Counted from the stretch's first letter, positions 1 to 6,453 are shown. The stretch is DNA of 10,358 nt from an uncultured beta proteobacterium (GCA_903944255.1 CAJARE010000274.1:1-10358); one strand, 5' to 3'. Program-made: numbers and translations. Notes: generated by a model from the sequence alone, not told the origin.

Positions 1-11
1 AAAGCCTCGAC

Positions 12-1166
12 ATGAAACTTTTTTTTCCTTACATCTTTGAACGGTATTTAGCTAAGCAAATTTACGCTACTTTTGGCTTCATTTTGTTCGCTTTAGTAGC
101 GCTATTTTTATTCTTTGATATCTTGAGTGAGCTTGGCTCAGTTCAGGGGCAATATACCCTTCCTTTAGTGTTACTTCATGTCCTTCTGAAGGCACCCAGT
201 CGTATCTCAGAAATTATTCCCATTGCTACCTTGATCGGTAGTATTTATGTATTTTCAATGCTAGCAAGTCAATCCGAATTTACGATTTTACGGATCGCTG
301 GATTAGATGTGAAACGTGGATTGATCACCCTTGCCAAAATAGCCGTACCACTCATTTTGCTAACATTGGTCATGAGCGAATGGGTAGGCCCATACTCTGA
401 AGCAAAATCTGATCAAATCCGGATGAAGGCCTTAGGCTCTTCTTTCTCATCACAATTTAAAACGGGTGTTTGGGTCAAAGATCGACTGCGCGGTCAAAAT
501 GGTACTGGCCCTATTCAACCCGGCGTGCGCTATGTAAACGTTGGAAAAATCGATAAAGATAATGAAATTCGTAATATTCGAATGTATGAGTTTGATGATG
601 TCTTTCACCTACTCTCTATTAGAAACGCCGCTTCGGGGCACTTTGATGAATCAGGCACTTGGGTTCTGAACGACGTTACTGAAACTCACTTTACAGAAAC
701 TAAGTACTCTGATCCATTGGATCCTGCTTTCACAGCTGAAACACAAAAGCACACAAAAGTCACCTTGGAATCTGATATAACCCCGCAGATTCTCAATGTG
801 TTGCTTGTCACTCCAGAAAAAATGTCGATCCTCAGTTTAGGGCGCTTCATTACCCACTTACAAGACAACAAACAAGACATTCAACGTCACTCGATCGCTT
901 TTTGGAAAAAAGTGGTTTACCCATTCATTATTTATGTGATGCTAGCTTTGGCATTGCCGTTTGCTTATCTTAAGGTACGCGCTGGCAGCATTGGCATTAA
1001 AGTATTCGGTGGCATTATGCTCGGGATGGGTTTTCAACTCTTCAACTCACTGTTCTCCAATGTTGGACTCTTAGGTTCATGGCCAGCACCCATTACAGCC
1101 CTAGTACCGCCATTATTATTTTTAATCTTAGCCCTAGCAGGACTTCGAAGGGTTTCTAAGGCTTAA
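12..1166 (+). CDS. lptG: LPS export ABC transporter permease LptG
   Basis: LptG is the inner-membrane subunit that pairs with LptF and the ATPase LptB to pull lipopolysaccharide from the inner membrane into the periplasmic Lpt bridge. The 384-residue protein has the YjgP/YjgQ-family layout. Three hydrophobic segments lie in the first ~125 residues (about 14-36, 60-85, 100-122). A soluble stretch of ~170 residues follows, expected to be the periplasmic beta-jellyroll domain. Three more membrane segments come near 301-322, 330-352 and 360-380. The N-terminal phrase FERYLAKQIYATF and the SEIIPIATLIGS segment before membrane helix 2 are typical of LptG. Length fits the family (about 360-390). Only 11 bases precede the ATG, so the ribosome site and lptF, its usual upstream partner, cannot be seen. 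Assignment to LptG rather than LptF rests on sequence impression and position; the family call is firm. Confidence 0.93.
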   Translation: MKLFFPYIFERYLAKQIYATFGFILFALVALFLFFDILSELGSVQGQYTLPLVLLHVLLKAPSRISEIIPIATLIGSIYVFSMLASQSEFTILRIAGLDVKRGLITLAKIAVPLILLTLVMSEWVGPYSEAKSDQIRMKALGSSFSSQFKTGVWVKDRLRGQNGTGPIQPGVRYVNVGKIDKDNEIRNIRMYEFDDVFHLLSIRNAASGHFDESGTWVLNDVTETHFTETKYSDPLDPAFTAETQKHTKVTLESDITPQILNVLLVTPEKMSILSLGRFITHLQDNKQDIQRHSIAFWKKVVYPFIIYVMLALALPFAYLKVRAGSIGIKVFGGIMLGMGFQLFNSLFSNVGLLGSWPAPITALVPPLLFLILALAGLRRVSKA

Positions 1167-1187
1167 GACCTAAAATTCATTTAGAAT

Positions 1188-1227
1188 TAGATTCCTATAT
1201 CGCTCTTGATATATAGACAGGAATCTA
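1188..1227 (+). promoter_or_regulatory. Inverted repeat over the cysB ribosome binding site
   Basis: TAGATTCC (1188-1195) is perfectly complementary to GGAATCTA (1220-1227). Inside it, TATAT (1196-1200) can pair with ATATA (1211-1215), leaving a 4-nt bulge and a 10-nt loop. The right arm contains the AGGAA (1219-1223) that is the likely Shine-Dalgarno sequence for the ATG at 1229. As RNA the structure would hide the ribosome site; as DNA it could be an operator, for example for CysB autoregulation. No T-run follows, so it is not a typical terminator for lptG. The repeat is seen directly; its function is inferred. Confidence 0.4.
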
Positions 1228-1228
1228 G

Positions 1229-2170
1229 ATGAATCTCCACCAATTTCGCTTTGTGAGAGAAGCAGTTCGACAAAACTTCAATCTCACCACGGCTGCAAAA
1301 GCACTTTTTACTTCCCAGCCAGGCGTCTCTAAGGCCATTATTGAACTAGAGGATGAATTAGGTGTAGAAATATTCCGTCGTCACGGCAAGCGCATTCGCT
1401 CTCTCACAGAACCTGGTAAGCGTATTTTGAGCTCAATTGAACGGATCCTGGATGAAGTAGAAACCCTCAAGCGAGTAGGTAAAGACTTTGCTAGTCAAGA
1501 TCAAGGCAATTTTGTCATCGCGACAACCCATACCCAAGCCCGCTACGCGCTACCTAAAGTCCTCACAGAGTTTACCAAGCGCTTTCCAAAAGTCCGCGTG
1601 AGCATTCAACAAGGCAATCCAGGCCAAATTGCTGAGCTTCTCATGCATGATCGCGCCGATATTGCGATTGCCACTGAAGGCATTGCCAATACTCCAGGTG
1701 TACTCGCTTTGCCAGGATATCAATGGCAGCATGTCCTAATGGTGCCTTTAAGTCATCCCCTCCTTAATCAAGCCACAATCACTTTAGAAGAGCTGGCTAA
1801 GTATCCAATCATCACATACGACAAAGCATTTGCTGGTCGAAGCAAGATTGATGCAGCCTTTGCGCAGCGCAGCTTAAGTCCAGATATTATTCTTGAAGCG
1901 ATCGATGCCGATGTTATTAAAACCTATGTGGAAGTCGGAATGGGCGTAGGCATTGTTGCTGGACTTGCATACGACGCTGACAAAGATCGTAATCTCAAGG
2001 TGATTCCTGTCGGCCACTTATTTGGCAATAACGTTACCCATCTTGGAGTAAAAGAAGGCGCTTATCTCCGCTCTTTTGTTTACACCTTCATTGAGCTGTT
2101 CTCGCCAACACTCACCAAGAAAATTGTGGAACAGGCGATGAATAATAAATCGGAGACCTATGAAATTTAA
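1229..2170 (+). CDS. cysB: CysB-type LysR-family transcriptional regulator
   Basis: This is a LysR-family regulator of the CysB subgroup, which controls sulfate and other sulfur-assimilation genes and senses N-acetylserine, sulfate or thiosulfate. Residues 1-60 form the winged helix-turn-helix (NLTTAAKALFTSQPGVSK), a linker helix spans about 62-90, and the rest is the two-lobed effector domain. CysB-specific traits are THTQARY at 100-106, Thr149, Trp166, the FAGRS loop (201-205) and DADVIKTYVEVGMGVG (226-241). The positions match enteric CysB, whose sulfate contacts are Thr100, Thr102, Gln103, Thr149 and Thr202; here the first four are kept and position 202 is Ala. The 313-aa length is close to E. 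coli CysB (324). The ATG at 1229 has AGGAA 5 nt upstream, inside an inverted repeat. It follows lptG by 62 nt. It could instead be a Cbl/CysB-like paralogue regulating the Bug gene 83 nt downstream. Confidence 0.88.
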   Translation: MNLHQFRFVREAVRQNFNLTTAAKALFTSQPGVSKAIIELEDELGVEIFRRHGKRIRSLTEPGKRILSSIERILDEVETLKRVGKDFASQDQGNFVIATTHTQARYALPKVLTEFTKRFPKVRVSIQQGNPGQIAELLMHDRADIAIATEGIANTPGVLALPGYQWQHVLMVPLSHPLLNQATITLEELAKYPIITYDKAFAGRSKIDAAFAQRSLSPDIILEAIDADVIKTYVEVGMGVGIVAGLAYDADKDRNLKVIPVGHLFGNNVTHLGVKEGAYLRSFVYTFIELFSPTLTKKIVEQAMNNKSETYEI

Positions 2171-2253
2171 CAAGGCACCTTAAGAGCCCACTTCATGGTA
2201 ATCTGAAAGAATATTTACCCATAAAGCACCTTTATAACTTCAAAAAAATTCAT

Positions 2254-3231
2254 ATGACACATTATTTTCTATCGATCATCAAAGTCAGTATTTTTTGTTT
2301 CATCACATTAAATTCCATTAGTGGTCAAGCCCAGACAGGCTACCCCAATAAACCAATCAAACTGATCGTACCCTTTCCTCCTGGCGGTCTGATTGATAAC
2401 GTTGCCCGCCTCATCACCCCAGCTCTTTCAACTGAACTCGGTCAAACCATTGTTGTAGAGAACAAACCTGGGGCTGGTGGTAATTTAGGCGCTGCAGAAG
2501 TAGCGAAAGCTACCCCTGATGGATATACCCTGTTAATGGCTTCGCCACCTTTATCGATTAGTCCTGCGCTGTATAAGAATTTGCCATATAACCCAAGCAG
2601 CATTGAACCCATCGCCATCTTTGGGCAACTGCCTAATGTGTTACTTGTAAATCCTGACTCCGGCATTAATTCTGTTGCAGAGCTTGTAAAGCGCGCCAAG
2701 GCAAACCCCGGGAAAATGAATTACGCCTCTAATGGTAATGGTACTTCCTTAAATCTGAGTGCTGAGCTATTGAAAAGTCAGGCCGGTATTTATGTAGTCC
2801 ATATTCCCTATCGCGGCTCAGCATTAGCAAACGTAGCTTTAGTCTCGAAGGATGTGGATTTTATGTTTGATAACCTCCCACCTGCTCTTGGTTTAATTAA
2901 AGGCAATAAATTAAAAGCATTAGCTGTCACTACCAGCACTCGCAATCCGGCGCTTCCTCAAGTTCCAACGATGCAAGAAGCTGGTTTTCCAAACTTCCAG
3001 GTATCGGCATATTTCGGCATAGCTGCTCCTAAGGGCTTGCCTCAAGATATTGCCTTAAAACTACAAAATAGTATTCAGAAGGCTGTGACGCAAAAAGAAG
3101 TGTCTGACTCTCTTGTCAAGCTAGGGGCTACAGTTGATTTTATGAATGCCACTAAGTCAGCTGAATTTATTAAAGCAGATTCACAAAAATGGCAAAAGGT
3201 TGTTGACTACGCCAAAATCGAATTAGATTAA
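2254..3231 (+). CDS. Bug-family (TctC-like) periplasmic solute-binding protein
   Basis: This is an extracytoplasmic receptor of the tripartite tricarboxylate transporter (Bug) family, which captures small carboxylates or other metabolites in the periplasm. Residues 1-26 form a signal peptide: a short polar start with Lys10, a hydrophobic core, and a G-Q-A site with likely cleavage after Ala26. The mature protein opens with the family signature YPNKPIKLIVPFPPGG (30-45) followed by Asp48, then ENKPGAGG, ATPDGYTLL, HIPYRG and KALAVTT, all characteristic. Length 325 aa is normal. No TctA or TctB membrane subunit is nearby, as is common for Bug proteins in this order. It lies 83 nt after cysB and converges with the ltnD-otnK-otnC operon 12 nt away, so a threonate-like ligand is a reasonable guess but is unproven. 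No clear Shine-Dalgarno precedes the ATG, only an A-rich stretch. Confidence 0.9.
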   Translation: MTHYFLSIIKVSIFCFITLNSISGQAQTGYPNKPIKLIVPFPPGGLIDNVARLITPALSTELGQTIVVENKPGAGGNLGAAEVAKATPDGYTLLMASPPLSISPALYKNLPYNPSSIEPIAIFGQLPNVLLVNPDSGINSVAELVKRAKANPGKMNYASNGNGTSLNLSAELLKSQAGIYVVHIPYRGSALANVALVSKDVDFMFDNLPPALGLIKGNKLKALAVTTSTRNPALPQVPTMQEAGFPNFQVSAYFGIAAPKGLPQDIALKLQNSIQKAVTQKEVSDSLVKLGATVDFMNATKSAEFIKADSQKWQKVVDYAKIELD

Positions 3232-3243
3232 AGTAGCGGTCTA

Positions 3244-3945
3244 TTACCAACGCGCTGCAAAGGCAGTGCGCAATTGTGAGAGCTGCTCTTCTGTTAGAGG
3301 GACTACAGAACCCTGCTTCATTTGCCACAGCTTGGCAGTCTCTTCCAATTCTTCAAGGGTAGCCATAGCGGCTGTAGGTGAGTTATTCCAAACATAAGGC
3401 CCTAAACGCGAGAGCATCAAGGCTCTAATGGGCTTACTCAGCATTCCGTAATGTTTGATGGCGTTTTTGACAGGATCAAGAGCGGCATCATCCCCAGGCC
3501 TCATGTATGGCAATAAGGGCACGTGGCCAACCTTCATTACAAAATAAGGCGTGATTGCTGGCAAGAGTTCTGGATAGCTTGAAATACCCTGACCAGCAGG
3601 CCGCTGATCCAAAGTTAAAGCAACGCAATGCGTGCTGTGTGTGTGAATGATGCATGAGGTATCAGCATCAAACTGCTCAGCAGCCTGATATATCGCTGCA
3701 TGTAAAGCCATTGTTTTACTCGCCCTATCACCACTCACCTGCTGACCCTGCAAATCAATCTTAGCCAATTGAGTAGGCTCTAAGAAACCTAGGCAAGCAT
3801 CTGTTGGAGTGATGAGAAATCCATCCTTCAGTCGAATGCTGATATTGCCAGCGGTTGCGTGAACATAAGATCTTTCAAATAAACTTTTGCCGATTCGGCA
3901 AATTTCATCTCGAGCGAATTGTTCTTCTGTCATATTCTGTTTCAT
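3244..3945 (-). CDS. otnC: OtnC-like class II aldolase family protein (3-oxo-tetronate 4-phosphate decarboxylase family)
   Basis: Family members are related to fuculose-phosphate aldolase. OtnC itself decarboxylates 3-oxo-tetronate 4-phosphate to dihydroxyacetone phosphate. Visible marks are AGNIS (32-36), TPTDACLG (47-54), SGDRASK (71-77), the metal-binding HTH pair at His101/His103, ITPYFVMKVGHVPL (131-144) and LEELEETAKLW (197-207). At 233 aa the length is close to that of other members. Two key positions differ from the canonical enzyme: Thr78 stands where the catalytic Glu is expected (four residues before His82), and Leu181 replaces the third metal-binding His of the usual NHGP motif (RLGP here). 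The gene overlaps the otnK stop by 4 nt (ATGA), implying translational coupling. A second in-frame ATG lies at codon 5; neither start has a strong ribosome site. The family call is firm; the exact reaction is uncertain because of the altered residues. Confidence 0.8.
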   Translation of the reverse strand: MKQNMTEEQFARDEICRIGKSLFERSYVHATAGNISIRLKDGFLITPTDACLGFLEPTQLAKIDLQGQQVSGDRASKTMALHAAIYQAAEQFDADTSCIIHTHSTHCVALTLDQRPAGQGISSYPELLPAITPYFVMKVGHVPLLPYMRPGDDAALDPVKNAIKHYGMLSKPIRALMLSRLGPYVWNNSPTAAMATLEELEETAKLWQMKQGSVVPLTEEQLSQLRTAFAARW

Positions 3946-5204
3946 AACTTAGAAAATGCTTTTGTAAAAAAATCATCCGTACCAAAGTTACCTGATTTTA
4001 ATGTGAGGTGAAGCGCTTGATGCTTTCCTTGTGCATAACACCAAGGCACACCAGGATCAATTTGTGGACCAATCTGCATCTGATCTACTCCTAACTCACG
4101 CACACAAGCGCCTGAGGTTTCACCACCAGCTACCAGAATCTGCCCTACCCCTAAGCCCACTAGACCTTGGGCAATACTGGCAAGCATATTTTCAATCGCA
4201 CTACCTGCTGCTTGCATTCCCAGTTTTGCTTGAATCGCTCGAACCTCATCAGGTTTGGCCGTTGAATAAATCAATACAGGCCCCGCAGGTAAAAGTGGCT
4301 TTGCCCAGGCTAAGATATTTGGCAATATTGCATTTGCTGATTCCGAAACAAGCTCTAATGGATTGATGGCATATGCAGCTCCGCCCTGTTGCTTAAAATA
4401 TGCCACTTGACGATTCGTTGCCTCAGAGCAGCTTCCAGAAATAATCGCTTGATAGCCTAATGCAGGAGGTAGAACGCTTGTTTCTGGACGAGTGATCAAA
4501 CCAAAATTTCCTGGCAAACCTATAGCTACACCTGAACCACCTGTAAGCAAAGGTAAATTCTTAAGGGCAGGAGCAATGCGATACAAATCTTCATTTGAGA
4601 CAGCATCTACAATAGCAATGCTCACATTTTGAGCGCGCAACTCAGCGATCCTGTCCGTAACTGCTTGCGCACCAGCTAAAACTGATTGATACGATATCAA
4701 TCCAACCTTCTTTTTACACTGGGCCTGGAGTACCCGCACTAGATTAGGATCTGTCATTGGGGTTAAAGGATGATCCCGCATTCCCGACTCACTTAATAGC
4801 ACATCACCTACAAATAAATAACCCTTAAAGACGCTGCGTCCATTGTCCGGAAAAGCAGGTGTGGCAATCGTAAAATCTGTATCAAGGGCATCCATCAGGG
4901 CCTCAGTAACCGGTCCGATATTGCCCTTAGGAGTGCTATCAAAAGTGGAGCAATACTTAAAATAAATCTGTTGGGCCCCTTGGGTGCGTAACCAATCTAG
5001 AGCCTCTAGGGATTGAGCTATAGCCTCTCCCGACTCAAGATTACGAGACTTCAAAGCCACTACAACCGCATCAAAATCTTGATCTAAGCCACGCTGTGGA
5101 ATACCAATCGTTTGTACAACCCGCATTCCGTTGCGGACCAAGTTATTGGCTAGATCAGTTGCGCCGGTAAAGTCGTCAGCAATGCAGCCAAGAAGAATGC
5201 TCAC
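3942..5204 (-). CDS. otnK: 3-oxo-tetronate kinase, DUF1537 four-carbon acid sugar kinase
   Basis: OtnK phosphorylates 3-oxo-tetronate at O4 with ATP, between the dehydrogenase/isomerase steps and the OtnC step of acid-sugar catabolism, in the cytosol. The 420-aa protein has the two-domain DUF1537 form. The N-terminal substrate domain has ADDFTGATDLA (9-19), KYCSTFDSTPKGNIG (83-97) and PAFPDNGR (116-123), and a linker carries LLTGGSGVAIGLP (219-231). The C-terminal nucleotide-binding domain has ISGSCS (255-260), VAGGETSGACV (358-368) and LKSGNFG (402-408). Start is GTG at 5204-5202, with AAAGG about 8 nt upstream; this GTG overlaps the ltnD stop as GTGA. The next gene, otnC, overlaps its own stop as ATGA. 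Related DUF1537 kinases (LtnK-, DtnK-type) act on other four-carbon acids, so substrate stereochemistry is not settled by sequence alone. Confidence 0.88.
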   Translation of the reverse strand: MSILLGCIADDFTGATDLANNLVRNGMRVVQTIGIPQRGLDQDFDAVVVALKSRNLESGEAIAQSLEALDWLRTQGAQQIYFKYCSTFDSTPKGNIGPVTEALMDALDTDFTIATPAFPDNGRSVFKGYLFVGDVLLSESGMRDHPLTPMTDPNLVRVLQAQCKKKVGLISYQSVLAGAQAVTDRIAELRAQNVSIAIVDAVSNEDLYRIAPALKNLPLLTGGSGVAIGLPGNFGLITRPETSVLPPALGYQAIISGSCSEATNRQVAYFKQQGGAAYAINPLELVSESANAILPNILAWAKPLLPAGPVLIYSTAKPDEVRAIQAKLGMQAAGSAIENMLASIAQGLVGLGVGQILVAGGETSGACVRELGVDQMQIGPQIDPGVPWCYAQGKHQALHLTLKSGNFGTDDFFTKAFSKL

Positions 5205-6100
5205 TTCGATGCCTTTGGTAATTCAATCCCAGGGAATATCTTAATCACCGCACTATCATCCTCTTTTGCAAAACCAGCTGTTGAGGCTTGCATAAACATT
5301 TGATGAGCCGTTGAAGATAATGGCAGAGGAAATTTACTAGCGCGCGCCATATCCAGCACAATACCAAGATCTTTTACGAAAATATCCACAGCAGATAAAG
5401 GCTGATAGTCCCCAGAAAGTACATGTGCCATTCGGTTCTCAAACATCCAGCTATTACCTGCGCTATGGGTGATCACTTCATATAAAGCATTTGGATCAAC
5501 ACCCTCTCTTAAACCTAAGGCCATTGCTTCTGCGGCTGCGGCAATATGAACCCCTGCTAATAGTTGGTTAATGACTTTCACCTTACTGCCGATGCCAGCG
5601 CGATCTCCTAGGCGATATACGGTGGCAGACATTGCATTTAAGATATCGTTGACTTTTTCATAGGCTTCGGGACGTGCTGAAGTCATCATTGTCATTTCAC
5701 CGCTAGCTGCCCTAGCCGCTCCACCTGAAATTGGCGCATCTACATAAAGAACACCTTTTTCGGCTAAACGAGATTCAAAAGTGATGGAGATATTAGGATC
5801 GACGGTGGAGCACATCACAAAGACACTGCCTGGCTTTAGAGTTTCCATAACACCAGGTGCGGCTGAAGATCCAAAAAGAACCTCCTCAGTTTGGGCGGCA
5901 TTTACAACCACCGAAACAAGCACATCACAAAGCGAACCTAGCTCTTTTAACGATGAACAAGCAGTCCCGCCATTTTGCACAAACTTTTGAGCGACCTCAG
6001 AGCGCACATCGTAAACATATAAATCCAGATTGGCTCTTCGCAACGATCCTGCCATGCCAGAGCCCATAGCTCCCAGACCAATTAAACCAACTCTTTTCAT
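5201..6100 (-). CDS. ltnD: L-threonate dehydrogenase-type beta-hydroxyacid dehydrogenase
   Basis: LtnD oxidises L-threonate (or a similar four-carbon sugar acid) to the 2-oxo acid with NAD+, the first step toward OtnK and OtnC. The 299-aa protein is a typical 3-hydroxyisobutyrate/tartronate-semialdehyde reductase-family enzyme. It has a Rossmann motif GLIGLGAMGSGMA (5-17), the substrate loop DAPISGG (121-127), the catalytic Lys175 with Asn178 (KVIN), and Lys243-Asp244. The start is the ATG at 6100-6098 because the conserved sequence MKRVGLIGLG begins there and GAGGA lies about 7 nt upstream. The frame stays open 53 codons further, but that extension runs into the tRNA-Leu gene and has no family counterpart. 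It is first in the operon and overlaps otnK by 4 nt. The specific LtnD name depends on the otnK/otnC context; alone it could be GarR- or HIBADH-like. Confidence 0.87.
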   Translation of the reverse strand: MKRVGLIGLGAMGSGMAGSLRRANLDLYVYDVRSEVAQKFVQNGGTACSSLKELGSLCDVLVSVVVNAAQTEEVLFGSSAAPGVMETLKPGSVFVMCSTVDPNISITFESRLAEKGVLYVDAPISGGAARAASGEMTMMTSARPEAYEKVNDILNAMSATVYRLGDRAGIGSKVKVINQLLAGVHIAAAAEAMALGLREGVDPNALYEVITHSAGNSWMFENRMAHVLSGDYQPLSAVDIFVKDLGIVLDMARASKFPLPLSSTAHQMFMQASTAGFAKEDDSAVIKIFPGIELPKASK

Positions 6101-6145
6101 AGCTTGATCCTCAATGAGCTTACCGCTAGTTGTTGACCCCCAAAG

Positions 6146-6159
6146 GCCATTGTGGCAAT
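6146..6159 (-). promoter_or_regulatory. Candidate operator palindrome upstream of ltnD
   Basis: Two interlocked inverted repeats occupy this spot: GCCA/TGGC at 6146-6149 and 6153-6156 with a 3-nt centre, and ATTG/CAAT at 6149-6152 and 6156-6159. They lie 46-59 nt before the ltnD start, at the expected transcription start of the tentative promoter just upstream (6161-6191), a place where a repressor could act. No regulator gene belongs to the operon, so the binding protein is unknown. Short palindromes occur by chance; confidence is low. Confidence 0.25.
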
Positions 6160-6160
6160 C

Positions 6161-6191
6161 ATGATAGCAAAATGAGATTAGAAAATGTCGA
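6161..6191 (-). promoter_or_regulatory. Tentative promoter of the ltnD-otnK-otnC operon
   Basis: On the minus strand TCGACA (6191-6186) resembles a -35 box (5 of 6) and TATCAT (6166-6161) a -10 box (5 of 6). The 19-nt spacer is longer than the preferred 17. It lies between the tRNA-Leu gene and ltnD, directly after a terminator-like hairpin, which fits an independent start for the operon. Confidence 0.25.
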
Positions 6192-6208
6192 CCTTTCTTT
6201 TTGAAAGG
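6192..6208 (-). terminator. Weak terminator-like hairpin after tRNA-Leu
   Basis: Read on the minus strand, CCTTTC and GAAAGG form a 6-bp stem around a five-A loop, 10 nt after the tRNA CCA. The tail TCGACATTTTC has only a short, displaced T-run, so termination may be inefficient and some readthrough into ltnD is possible. The hairpin is seen directly; terminator function is inferred. Confidence 0.35.
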
Positions 6209-6217
6209 GAGGTCACT

Positions 6218-6302
6218 TGGTGCCTCGGGGCGGACTCGAACCGCCACGCCTTGCGGCACCGGATTTTGAGTCCGGCACGTCTACCAATTCCATCACCGAG
6301 GC
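6218..6302 (-). tRNA. tRNA-Leu (anticodon CAA)
   Basis: This is a complete class II tRNA of 85 nt including an encoded CCA. The acceptor arms GCCTCGG (6302-6296) and CCGAGGC (6228-6222) pair perfectly, with discriminator A at 6221 and CCA at 6220-6218. The anticodon stem CCGGA/TCCGG encloses the loop CTCAAAA, giving anticodon CAA, which reads UUG leucine codons. The long variable arm (TGCCGCAAGGCG region) and the GGTTCGAGTCC T-loop are those of bacterial tRNA-Leu. It is transcribed away from yebC and toward ltnD. No intron, break or truncation is seen. Confidence 0.97.
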
Positions 6303-6322
6303 AGGTGTTTGCAGTGGAAATT

Positions 6323-6390
6323 CTGCTAACTTTCATACTTTGTACTGCTAAGACATGAGAGTGTAACAAAAATTGGGTAGCAATCTGCTA
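6323..6390. repeat. Three CTGCTA repeats between tRNA-Leu and yebC
   Basis: CTGCTAA occurs at 6323-6329 and 6345-6351, and CTGCTA again at 6385-6390. The spacings are 22 and 40 nt, close to two and four helical turns. All lie in the divergent promoter region of tRNA-Leu (minus strand) and yebC (plus strand). The repeats are seen directly; a protein-binding role is only a possibility, and six- to seven-base repeats may be chance. Confidence 0.3.
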
Positions 6391-6392
6391 CC
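6376..6392. promoter_or_regulatory. Perfect 7-bp hairpin between tRNA-Leu and yebC
   Basis: GGTAGCA (6376-6382) and TGCTACC (6386-6392) are exact inverted repeats around ATC. Read on the minus strand the stem is followed by CAATTTTTG, so it resembles a terminator in that direction, although no minus-strand gene lies upstream of it. On the plus strand only a short TTT follows. It may be an operator for yebC, or an insulator that stops antisense transcripts before the tRNA-Leu promoter. Confidence 0.35.
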
Positions 6393-6453
6393 TTTGCCCT
6401 AGAACCCCTTAAAATGAGGTCTTCTAGCCAAATTATTAAAAGGACTCACCCGC

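Noticed and set aside
2171..2253. Promoter or terminator between cysB and the Bug gene
   Set aside because: Only a 7-nt direct repeat (GCACCTT at 2175 and 2226) and an A-rich tract are visible; no convincing -35/-10 pair or stem with T-run.
3252..3271. GC-rich hairpin after the Bug gene as a shared terminator
   Set aside because: GCGC-TGC and GCA-GCGC can pair with a 2-nt bulge, but no T-run follows on either strand and it lies inside the otnC coding sequence. Support is too weak to list.
4031..4366. 111-codon open frame on the + strand inside otnK
   Set aside because: It lies antisense to a well-conserved kinase, has no recognisable domain, and looks like a shadow frame. The same holds for the other short frames opposite lptG, cysB, the Bug gene, ltnD and hemF, and the alternate-frame one inside hemF.
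6101..6259. 53-residue N-terminal extension of ltnD
   Set aside because: The frame is open, but it runs through the 3' half of the tRNA-Leu gene, and the family's Rossmann motif begins right at the ATG at 6100, which has its own GAGGA ribosome site.
6218..6302. tRNA-Leu as integration site for an island carrying the otn operon
   Set aside because: The operon sits at the tRNA 3' end, but there is no integrase and no direct repeat of the tRNA 3' end. The only resemblance, at 2173-2182, is 7 bases and in the wrong orientation.
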